This document shows positions 38,176 to 48,188 of a DNA stretch of 64,000 bases, piece by piece. The stretch's first letter is position 1. Every line of letters starts with the position of its first letter. The notes beneath the pieces are model-generated. The model ran no database searches. It was not told the DNA's origin and saw only the letters and a list, made by a program, of their open reading frames with translations. The translations under genes and the position numbers were made by a program. Source of the DNA: Rhabditophanes sp. KR3021 (lineage: Eukaryota; Nematoda; Chromadorea; Rhabditida; Alloionematidae); contig CAUJLY010000006.1 of the NCBI GenBank assembly GCA_963281155.1, positions 1,612,001 to 1,676,000 of the forward strand. Reading direction: 5' to 3'.

Positions 38176-40709
38176 TTATACAAACGATTTTGCAGAGGAT
38201 GGAAGAGATGAAAAAGAAGAACCTTTCCATTCGCTGATATCGGCATCAGATACTTCACTTATTGAACTGGCACCTGTTTTGTTGCCAACCCAATTTTTTG
38301 ATTTATTTATGTTATTGGCCTTCATTTTGCTAGATGAACTTGTCTTAGAGGACGTTGATTGGGAGGTACTGCTTGAGGAAATACTTCTTATTCCTTTTAA
38401 TGTACCTTTCGAGGAGGCTATCGAGGAAAGGGAAGATGAGGATGAAGACATTTTTTTGTCTTTTTTGCCTGAAACATCCAAACTTTCCATCGAACTTATA
38501 GTTTCAATTAAGGAATATACAGTTGGTTTAGTAGGTGAAACGGTTGTTGATCTAAGTATCTCCTTGATTGGATTCGAAGAAGAAGTACTTGAGTTAGGTG
38601 CTTTGAAGAATGGTTTATGTTTGGGAGTAATTTGCGTTAACGGGGACAGTCTGTTTATAATTTGTTCATGATGATCGGTTTGTTTATTTGAATCAGAAGA
38701 AGACAGGCGCAATAAATTGTCATCATCAACAGTCTCTAAATTAGACAAATCGTCAAAGTTACCACCCCTTGCATTTTGAGATGATAAATTTAAACTTTTT
38801 AAGTTTGACTCATTAGTGGAAGAAGATGAACCGTTTTTGCTAGTCTTAAACTCATTATCCTTCCCATCATCTGGATTATTTTGGTAGCTGGGTGAAGTCA
38901 AACTGTCAAAAGATAATTTGCCATCATTCATACTCGAGGATGCAATTGCTTTTTGATTGTATGAAGAGTTGTGAGTAATTTCTTTTTTAATGCTAAAAAC
39001 ATCACCATCTTTAAAGGTCTCTTTTTTCGACTCTCTGTCAGGAGTAAGAGAAGACAAAGAACTGAGACTATTTTTATAATTCCTCTTCAAATAATTATCT
39101 TTATTCTCTTTTTTAATGTCTTTTCCTCCATTAGACAAAGGTGACTTTTGTTCGATTACATTATTTGAAGACACCAAGCTTGACCCGCCACTCTTGCCAA
39201 TATAAAATTCTTTTTTGCGGTTACCTTCCCGTTTCAAAGAAGATGGGGATCTAGAAATTGATAAAGATGACATCTTACTTAACAAGTTATTTATGTTGGC
39301 ATTTGATGTTGGCTTATCAATACTATTAGATAAACTACCAATACTATTAGATAAGCTTTCAATATTTGGGTTTGACCTGGCGGGCGGTGATAAGTAATTA
39401 GTTGCTTTTTCAAATTTTTTGATTGATTCAGCACACTCTTCTTTGCTAATCTTAAATCTATCTTCATTAAATACAGAGGGTGATTTTTTGGGAGATTGAT
39501 CATCAATTCTTTTGTCCTCATCAAAGAATTTATTATTTTGGTCAGTCTGGATAAAGTTGAGGTGCTTGCTAGTCAGGGAGAAATGATTTGTTCCACTTAA
39601 ATTCCTGTCAATACTTTCAGCCTCAAATTTAATTTCCTGCCTAGCCACTTTTCTAACCCCTTTTTCTGATGATTCTTTGCTGCTTTGCAAACTGTCCGAA
39701 GACATTTTATTTGTCAATTCGATTGTCTTCCATTTTTTTAAACTAACATCCCTACCATCAACAATTTCATATTTAAGAAACCCCCCACAATTGCCTTCAT
39801 TCAATGAGTCCTCATACTCCTCCAAACTCCGATCATTCCAAACCTGAGGGCTTTCAGCCAAAGGATCCTCACAACCATCAAATGATAGATTTTGGATAGA
39901 TGAAACCTCATCTAATGTTTGTTGCTTTTCTTCCACCCGAATAAAGGACTTCTTCAAATAAACCTTTGATTCCTTAAGTGGGGTGGTAGAGACACTTTCC
40001 CTTCCTTCACTCCAACCAATAGATTCTGGTGCGTTGTTTGATGTGTGCAAGTTTATTAGCTTGGGTATGTTATTGTTTTGTCTTAGGAAAGGTAGTTGTT
40101 TCTTTTTTATTTCGATTTGGGGTTGGGTGAGGGGTTTGTTGTTGTTTTTTGAATTGTCTGTAATTAGATATCTTTGTTGACACTCCTTAAAAGTTTGATC
40201 AAATTTTGGTACTTTAATGGGGGGAAAAGCACTTTTTGATCGATTAAGTTCATTTATTGTTCTGATTGCTTTGCGATAGTGATATGCGAATGTCAAAATG
40301 TCTTTTTTTGCTTCGACCTTCCACTCATTGTTGATGTGTTTGTTGTTGGTCGGAACTTGGACCCTTGACTTGTTGTTGCTGCTAACCTTTGCAACATTTT
40401 GTGCCCCAAGTTTTTGCGGAGTAATTGAAATGATTGGTAACTTCTAAATATTTAGTTAAATGCCATTTGATGCCAACTTACTCGAACAAGTGGTCTAGCT
40501 GAATTGGAAGCTATAGACCTCCGATGACGCCTGGCACTGCACATAATGCTATGTAGTTTTGGGTGATTGTAATTATTTTGAACAAACATAAACTCATGTC
40601 TAGCAATATTGTGATAAAATTTTCTATTAATTTCTTTCTTTAAGTTATTAGCCTTTCTTTGTAAAGCGGTGACTTTTCTAATCTGAGCAATATTTCTCCT
40701 AAAGTCCAT
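38176..40709 (-). CDS. Serine-rich disordered protein, 831 aa, function unknown
   Basis: Minus-strand exons are 40709-40482 and 40443-38176, joined over a 38-bp phase-0 intron (GTAAGT...ATTTAG). The N-terminal 120 residues are basic and could be helical (KNLKKEINRK, HYRKAIRTINELNR). From about residue 200 the protein is mostly low complexity: Ser, Asn, Lys and Asp dominate, with serine runs near 720-760. A tandem pair, SLSNSIGSLSNSID, is encoded by a 21-bp repeat at about 39318-39360. The last 45 residues (VGNKTGASSISEVSDADISEW) are less repetitive. There is no signal peptide or TM segment. The long Ser/Lys tracts look like a phosphorylated, possibly microtubule- or nuclear-associated protein, but this is inference. 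The large plus-strand ORF at 38279-38671 is the mirror of the serine runs. Confidence 0.8.
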
Positions 40710-41453
40710 TGCAACCGGAACAAATAAAAGTTATCAAAAATATAAATAAGTAAAAAGATATCCAGTATCCAAATGCACCTATTCTTTTTACAAAACATGC
40801 TTAAAACAAACTAATAAATAACCGTTGCTAAGCAACATATTCTCAACCTCGGACGCCATAAATTAATGGGTCTCTTGGATCCTATTATTTTTAAGACCAC
40901 CATTGCATTTTGCTGATGTCAAAATTATATGTAATTGTGTTTGTTTATGGATTATTCGAAAAAGACATCTCAAAGAAAGTTTATTGCACAATTTTGGATG
41001 TAGTTTCAACGCACAATCAAATATCCATTTATAAAAAAGATAGATTAACATGTTTAACTACAAACATTGTAGTCAATGTAGTAACCAAGTTATGTGATAG
41101 CAAGTAATGAGGTAAAAAGAGTCTAAGGTCAACCTTACTCCACAAGATGTTCCAATTTTGAAGGATTAAGACTAATCATTGTAATCTTAGTCTTAGATGA
41201 TTTCATAATATCTGTGTTGGTAAAAGAATTCCTTGTCTTATCAAAGACTAATTGTCCATTTTAGTACTCATATTTGGGTACTAAAGTTTCCTTATTTTGG
41301 GTGTATTGTTTGACACTGGAATAGAACTATTTGTGAGTTTGATTTCATTTAGTCTATTCTAACATATATTTGAATTGTACACAAATATATTTGTTGACTT
41401 TGTTGATCTGGTAACTTTGATATTTAGCCACTTTGGCAACATTTTAAGTAGTC
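40710..41453. other. Divergent promoter region
   Basis: About 740 bp between the serine-rich gene (-) and the C6-like gene (+). It contains a hairpin with a perfect 9-bp stem (41167-41175 with 41187-41195, 11-nt loop). The small ORFs on both strands here show no coding character. Confidence 0.5.
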
Positions 41454-42124
41454 ATGTGTTATGGCTATTTTGTGAAGAATGCTATTAAAAACATTTATTT
41501 GAAATTTAAATGTAGAGGCTTCATCAAATTTATTGTAATGTTATTAATTTTCTTACTTCCATTAAAACCCTTTTTAGAAATTGATAATTGTTTGTTATAT
41601 ATTTGGAACTTGTACTTTGCATTCAAAGGCATGCTTTCCAACAGGAGGAAGTGGCGGGGTGACCCGTGTACCCACGACTACTTTCCCAGGATCCACACCA
41701 GTAACAGTCACTGCCCCTCCAACCACGACCGTTACCGGCCCAACTACAACTTCTAATCCCTTCGACTGTTGTCCCGCACTAGTACAAACCATAGAAGGTG
41801 TTGTATTTGCGGATGGAGTGTTGACCCTAACTTATAACAGCAACACCTGTCGAAATACAGTCAGCATGTTTTGCAGGTAAATTAATTTGGTTTGATTATA
41901 TTTACTTAATTTGTGATTTCTTACTAATATTTTGTTATTTGTAAAGTCAACCAGATCCAAGGCTTGATTTGTTCGCTGCTATCGTCGTCAACACAGTAAA
42001 TTATATGAATTATGCAGAAAGAAACGTGACCTGGTCTGCAACTTGCTCAGGAGGAGTTTGGCTAACCGGAGACCCACCACTAACTATCAACGTCCTCCAA
42101 TGTCTTCTTACCGAGCCAGCGTAA
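41454..42124 (+). CDS. Secreted Thr/Pro-linker protein with six-cysteine (C6-like) domain, 185 aa
   Basis: Exons are 41454-41534, 41578-41876 and 41947-42124 (phases 0 and 2; introns 43 and 70 bp). Splicing joins a short basic leader to a hydrophobic stretch (KLIIVCYIFG, about 28-37), giving a signal peptide or anchor. A Thr/Pro/Val-rich linker (about 57-87), probably O-glycosylated, follows, then a domain with exactly six cysteines: CC at 90-91, then NTC, MFC, ATC and QC near the end. This matches the nematode C6 domain family (PF01681-type) in length and cysteine count. One NVT glycosylation site is visible. Without the introns the frame breaks before the last two cysteines, which supports the model. 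The function of the family is unknown; the protein is probably extracellular. The first exon is the least certain part. Confidence 0.72.
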
Positions 42125-42876
42125 CTGTACGTGGCTTTTTGAACAATATTTGTTAAAAGACAATCGCAAGTCAAAAAGCACCATAAGCATTTATTTTATA
42201 TATAAAAGTTCATTTTAAATTAACAGTATTATGGGACTGTAGTTTAGAAATATCAGATAATAAAAATTAATAAGAGTTGTATATGTCGGCTCATTATACT
42301 TGTGCCTCAATTAGCTTGGCATGGTCTGGCTTTTTGTCTAAAAACTGATCATTTAAGTGAAGTATTTTTAAACTTACGGATGAAGGATATATTTCCGTGT
42401 CCATTAACGACATGTTTTCCACTAAACAGATGTTTAGTAGCCAAGAAAATCTTAACATTTATTCCCAGGAAGAGAGAAAACAAAATAAAGACAATGAAAT
42501 AGATGAAACAATCTCTTAAGACAACACTATATGTTAGCTCATTCATTTTTGAAGATGATAATAAAAAGTATCTATATATTTATAAATAAAATGATGAGAA
42601 CTAAAACGCTTAAATAGTTTCAAAAGTTTTTCTTTTAAGCGTGTACAAAGACAACATCCCTAGTCACACCTCTCTCTCTTTAGAGGAATGATGTTTGAAT
42701 CTAAAAAAATAAATTATATAATTAACTGAATAAATGTTCTTATTGAAAAATTTGAACATATTTATTGTTACGAACAAATATATGTAATATGAAAGAATAA
42801 ATGATATTGAAAATAATGATGAAAGTATATGGAATGTCGAGGGTAATATTTGATTCTTAGGTCGTTTTTGAGAACT
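42125..42876. other. Convergent spacer
   Basis: AT-rich region with the 3' ends of the C6-like gene (+) and the demethylase gene (-). ORFs at 42302-42546 on both strands lack coding character. A minus-strand AATAAA lies at 42771-42776, about 100 nt beyond the demethylase stop. Confidence 0.5.
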
Positions 42877-44727
42877 TTAATTTGAGAGAGTCACTTCTGA
42901 ACTGATTGGAGTGTTTAATTTGAAAGCATCGAAGATATCAATGTATTCCTTGATTTCGGCTGCCATCACGACATAGAAGTCTAATTGTTTGTTTGTGTCC
43001 AACATCAGATTCATACAGTTGTAGCAGTAGCATTTGTAATCTTGCTTGATGTTTTCCCTTGTCACAAACATAATGTTGTAAACTTCGTCTGGACATTTGA
43101 AGCAGAATTTTGAAATTTCAGACTTTTTACGCTTTTGTAAAAGAACGTTGACACCGATAGCTTCTAGGTGATTTAAGGTCATTTTCATGTATGCTAAGTT
43201 TTTGATTAAAATATTCTTGATCTCAGCATAAAAGGCACCGTCTGAAACTTTGTTTTCCTGAGCAATTCTCCAACAGATATGTTGCAGAGGAATTAAATTG
43301 CGGTAATTGTTTGACATATTATAGTCGAAGGAATAACGAGCACCTCTTATTTGATAAGCATTCATCGGGCCGACGTTCCATGAAACATTGTTGCAGACAC
43401 CTAATCCTTGGACCCAATGGATACATCCAGTATTGACAAAGACCAAGTCTCCAGGCTTTTGAACAAATCGAATAACTGGAATATTCTCTAACCTGAGTTC
43501 GTCAGCAATCGGCCAGAATGTTTTCTTCAAGAAGTTGATGTTTTTTTGTTTGCAGATCTCTAAAAACTTAGGTACATACTCATATGCAACAGCGAACCAT
43601 TCACAATCTTCGGGCCCAGCATTAATATTTACACTCGCAAAGTTATTGTTTTCCTGATGGCAGGGAGTTTTTACACCTCTAACTTTCATGTAAAGTTGAA
43701 CGGTGTTCATGCCAAGAATTGTCTGATCAGTGTAATTTAATGCATTACAAGTACTTTGAATCTGAAAGATGGAAGGTAACTTCTTTAGTTCTTTATATTG
43801 CTCGGGAAAGTCTATTTCTTTGGATAAGTCAATATTGGTAGCGAATTTCACTTTCCTAGGCGGCTCTATGCCAGACCATTTTTCGTAATCCGATTTGCGG
43901 CCGCGCTTATTGGGTGGGCTACTAGTGTCCTCCAATGTCCTTTTCCTTTCCGAGTCCTGGTATTTTTTGTAAACGCGCAGAGATGACTTGCTCTCAACAG
44001 ACTGGCAATACCATGTTTCGTTGCAAAACTTGTCGACATTAACATTTACATTCTTGAAGAATTGAGTTCTAGTGTCACAAGTAATATCAGGCTTAATCTT
44101 GTAAATAATTTTTGTATCAAATAAGTCTAAATTAAATCCACAACTAGTTGCAAGTCCCTTGACGACAGTAATAGGTTCATTGTAGATTATATTACTAATT
44201 TGTTTTATTTCATCCTCGAACATATTGCTCACATCCACACTCACCACATCCTCATTTAACTCTTCCCTAGTCAAAAGAGCCTCTGGGCAGTCGAACCATT
44301 TAAATGGCACATTTAGCTCATAAATCGCATCATAATCCGTTGACTCATTGAATTTGGAAGGCAATTTGCCAAACAATTCATCGGAACTAATTGAAAGTGG
44401 TACATTGACTTTCCCTATCAATCTAAATGAGTTTAAATATTTAGCCCTTTTGGTGAGATCTTTGAGAGCGCCATTGACATCCGCCACACCGCTACTATCA
44501 TTTGCCGCTACCACACTTCCTCCATCTCGACAGTTTATATTACCACCCAAAAGTGGTCCTACATTTTCTGCGTTATAATTTCGACACTAAAAAGGGCAAC
44601 ACAACATTAAATATGCATCAATCTTTAATTACTCTAAACTTACATTTACATCATCTTCGGCAATGGGTAATGATCCTACGTCATCTGCCTCAATACTTTG
44701 ACTCTGAGATTGGGCAGTGTCCATCAT
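42877..44727 (-). CDS. KDM6/UTX-type JmjC histone H3K27 demethylase, 597 aa
   Basis: Removes methyl groups from histone H3 lysine 27 using Fe(II) and 2-oxoglutarate. Exons are 44727-44644 and 44586-42877 (57-bp phase-0 intron). A TTTCAG acceptor lies 5 nt before the ATG. The C-terminal half is the JmjC core: the iron ligands H338 and E340 (HQENNNF) and H418 (IHWVQ) are all present, as is the conserved CEWF block and the PGDLV...NTG strand. The GATA-like zinc module of KDM6 is also present, with C524xxC527 and C550xxC553. The N-terminal half (about 290 residues) is divergent, with a basic KRGRK patch. No TPR repeats are seen, so it resembles the JMJD3/JMJD-3-like short members more than UTX itself. 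All catalytic ligands remain, so activity is likely. Confidence 0.94.
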
Positions 44728-44732
44728 CAGAA

Positions 44733-44734
44733 CT
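44733..44734 (-). promoter_or_regulatory. Trans-splice acceptor candidate before the KDM6 gene
   Basis: AG of GTTTCAG on the minus strand, 5 nt before the ATG at 44727. Confidence 0.5.
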
Positions 44735-45642
44735 GAAACAATCATAGTTAAGTATAATTTAAATTTATGCAGATCAATCAAATAGACAAGACTTTAAAAG
44801 TGAATGAAAGTAAAGAGATGTTGGGAGAGTAAATAAAGCAATACTAGATCACATCGAAAATTGCCTTTAGTTGAGAAGGTATTGAGGTTTGGTGGCACGG
44901 ACACTGCTACTTTTTTATATTTAAATAAAAGTTGTGAGAACGATTAATGTTGTCATTTTTGAACCATCCAAAATCACACCAAACTTTTGATTGGTACCTT
45001 CACTAGGTATCTTAATTGACTTTAATGAGCAGGCGTAAAAGTAATTTAAAAAAGAATGGACATCAGAGAAGGAAATAATTTATTAAAATTTGTGTGTGGG
45101 CAACGTCTACTTAGGAACAATAACATGCATTGAGGTTTGACTTCAACTATAAAATACCCACAAAGTAGTGTAAAGGCAGGAGTCGATTAGTTGGGCTTTA
45201 TTTGCCTATCATCATTATATGTGCATGGCTCAAAATGTTCACTTGTTTGTAAGAACGTTCACTAAAGTAAATAAAGGAAGCGTTTTTTTGATTAGGTCGA
45301 GAGAATGGAATGTATGTAAGGGTAAAAGTAACACCAAAACTTGACCTACTAATTAATTAATGCATAATCAGGTGGTCAAAAAACATCTCTTCGGATGTAT
45401 GTAGATGCATATATCTAAAGATATCATATAAGTTTGAAAAGGACACAAAAAAGTGGAGTACAATTTTAAATCAAATGAATAGACAATGTTATTTTGCAAC
45501 AAATAACCAAACGACCAGTGTCCTGTTTATACGCGCATCTAAATCAGCAGCTCACCATAATACTAGTGTACCAGAACCATTTTAATTTTAAGTTGCGAGT
45601 ACAGATAGCTCTAATAGTGAAGAGCTATTATATATATATTTA

Positions 45643-45810
45643 ATGTCAAAAAATGTAATGGCTGCGTATAATATAAATCAACATCCTCACACGGACATAG
45701 GCATTGGAAAACCAAAACCGGACATCTGTTCAGTGTATGAGTACCTGTTTGATGCCACTAATCACGCTCCATACTTTAGCGTCTGTCTCACCTTTTTTGA
45801 TGTGATTTGA
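45643..45810 (+). CDS. Candidate small ORF, 55 aa
   Basis: ATG-to-TGA frame of 56 codons with varied, non-repetitive amino-acid use (Pro, His, Cys, Asp, Tyr all present), higher GC than its surroundings and no AT-biased drift. No signal peptide or known motif. A GT near 45802 could act as a donor, so it might be an exon rather than a whole gene. A 36-codon ORF lies just upstream (45475-45585), and the minus strand has a 34-codon ORF across the same bases, so the coding strand is uncertain. Confidence 0.25.
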   Translation: MSKNVMAAYNINQHPHTDIGIGKPKPDICSVYEYLFDATNHAPYFSVCLTFFDVI

Positions 45811-46240
45811 GAGGAGCATATGTAACATTTGTTAACTATTAAAATTTGCGCATTCAATCTCACTAGAATAAACAGTTCAAACTGTCTTTATAATGAGTGA
45901 GTCAAGACGCTGCCAGTTCTCTACTTGACCGTTTTTAATTATTAAAAAACTTACATCCTATCCAACTTTCCACCTCGTAAATAAAGAAAAATACATCCCC
46001 ATACAAACACCTTTTTATAAACAAATGAATAGTAGAAAAAAGGTATTGCATTCAACTCCTTTGAGATAATGGACTGACGTGAGTTATATTGAAGGCAAAT
46101 TTATTTTAAAAGGTGCAATTTATATGTAAAAGAAATATATAAAAATTAATTACGATGTTGTTTGTATATATAGTTGTGGCTGAAGTATTATGTGACATTT
46201 CAAATTGTAATTAGCAAAACGGAATAGAGTTGGTTGTTAA

Positions 46241-47259
46241 TCAAGCAAGAGAGTTTTCGCCGGCCCTTCTTGTTTGGAAGATATTGTGGGGGACAGGAGC
46301 CACTTTGGATCGTTTACAGCAAAAACAGAAGATTCGCTTAAAAAAAGCTTCAATAAGGAAAGTTCTCAGTCTGGTACTGAAATAAAATGAGTTATGAATA
46401 AAAGTTGTAAACTAAATTACTTTGTGGTGAGCATTATTATCAAGTCGCCAAAGGTAACTATGTCTGTGATCCAAGTTAAATTAGCCATAGCTATGGAGAC
46501 AACACCATCAAGTCCCATGAAACCGCCCAAAACGCGGCCAATATAATACACTTCCATGATTGACAAAAATGCCAGTGAACAAGAACTATGGATGACCATC
46601 GCTTTTTCCAGCTTCCCATCCACTCCCATACCGTATTCACTTTTTTTTATAAATTTGAGGACGCACATGATGTTGAAGACAAGTGAAATCAAGATGAGAC
46701 ATCCAAAGAAAAGAATCGAGTAAACTGCTTGGTAAATGTTCACATTTTGAGGATTAAGATAGGAAGCAACATAAGAGTCAGTATCTGATTTGTACTCATA
46801 CCTGGATTCGAAGAAAAGAGTACCGGAACCTATGCTGATGGAAATGATAAGCATTGATGAAATGATGATCTTTCTATGATATTGATTGAAGATATATTTG
46901 TAGAGCATGGGATAAAAGAAGGCAATAAAACGTGTCAACGAGATGACGAAGACGCTCATAAACATAAGAGAGTAAATTGAAGCTGTCAAAAAATAACAAG
47001 CACTTGAAGCATATATGGATGCAACGTATCTTTCTCCCACAGATGAATCATACTTGGGTAGTTTGACAAAGAACATATTTACAGTTATGCAAATGATATC
47101 AGCAACATTCTTGACAAAGACAAACGGATAGAATTCATTAAAAATCAAAGCATGCCTCTTCCACAAATGGAGACCCAAAAAAAAGATTAAAAGAATATAA
47201 AAAACACTAAGAATGAGAGTGTAATAAAATTGAATTGCATCAAATAATTCAAAAGCCAT
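46241..47259 (-). CDS. Serpentine-type seven-helix receptor (Srg/Srv-like), 324 aa
   Basis: Minus-strand exons are 47259-46421 and 46376-46241, with a 44-bp phase-2 intron (GTAATT...TTTCAG). The open frame runs four codons further to a TTG; ATG 47259 is the first real start. Seven hydrophobic helices are visible, with an LTRF motif after helix 3 and the pattern N-E-F-Y before helix 2, as in nematode Srg/Srv/Sra-type chemoreceptors. The second exon supplies the cytoplasmic tail: an amphipathic helix 8 followed by FCFCCKRSK, a cysteine cluster suited to palmitoylation. Stopping at the first in-frame TAA would lose this tail. Such receptors signal through G proteins, usually in sensory neurons. 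The subfamily is not certain. Confidence 0.84.
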
Positions 47260-48188
47260 TTTGGAAGGCAAAGCAAAGATATGTGATGCAAATGATGATG
47301 CAAATTGGTAGCATCAAACGTTCAAAAAGGGCTCTAATTTGACACCGGATACACATCAAGAAAGTGTTGTGGTCTGAAAGGTAACAATTATTGATATTAA
47401 GAAACGTCGACAAAAAGTAAGTATTGTCGTGGATGAATTCGGCGCAATGAAATGGCAACCTTTCTCAGAGGTACCTATCTAGCTATTAAGGGCGTAAAGA
47501 ATATTTGCCTCGAAGGCTGACCTATTTGTTGTACTTTTGAGTAAGTGAAAATCACAAAAAGCCCTAATTATGGTTACGACCTATACAAGTGGCATTCACC
47601 AATCCCTACCTACCGGAAGAACAAATTGCGATAAAAAAAGAAAAATGTCCACAAATAAGCAAAAAGCAGTTCACAACCAAGTACATACGTAAATCAGAGA
47701 ACTAATTAAATGCCATCCATGGCTTCTTCATCAACTTGTGGATGAGGAAGTTGTTTGCCCGCAATTAAGGTACATTATCTTGACTTAACAAGTGCGACTC
47801 CGCAAATGGTGACGGCATCAAAAATGATAAGCACAAAAAAGACTCAATCATATTATGAAATAAAAACAATGCTTCATCGTTTTCAAAAATTTGTCACTCA
47901 TACTTATCACCTAGCTTTTATTTATAACAAGGTATACATTTTAAATATACACTCGAGGAAAGAAATAATAATCAAAATAAGTTAACACCATACTTTAACA
48001 CGCAACCCAACCAAGAAGGTATATCTAAAAATCCTTTATTAAAACAAATAGTCAACAAATTGTAGTGTATTATTAATTAAAGAATGAAGTTACAATGTGT
48101 TTTTTTAATATTCTAGATATTATGGCTTATTATTAGAGGGTATATGTATCCAAGGTTTGGTACTTATTTTTTACATGAGTTAAAATTA
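47260..48188. other. Spacer between receptor and LRR gene
   Basis: About 930 bp. The 69-codon minus ORF at 47249-47458 overlaps the receptor start in another frame, and the plus ORF at 47755-47985 is K/I-rich without a domain. No RNA gene was seen. Confidence 0.5.

Larger units (their letters stand above)
44728..46240. other. Spacer with an ORF-rich island at 45.5-45.9 kb
   Basis: Mostly AT-rich. Between about 45475 and 45900 the base composition is more balanced and both strands hold 34- to 55-codon ORFs (one listed separately). I cannot assign a gene, but this part looks less random than the rest of the spacer. Confidence 0.45.

Noticed and set aside
38279..38671. 130-codon plus-strand ORF rich in Glu/Leu
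   Set aside because: It is the exact complement of the serine runs of the minus-strand gene; TCN/TCT serine codons read as GA-rich codons on the other strand.
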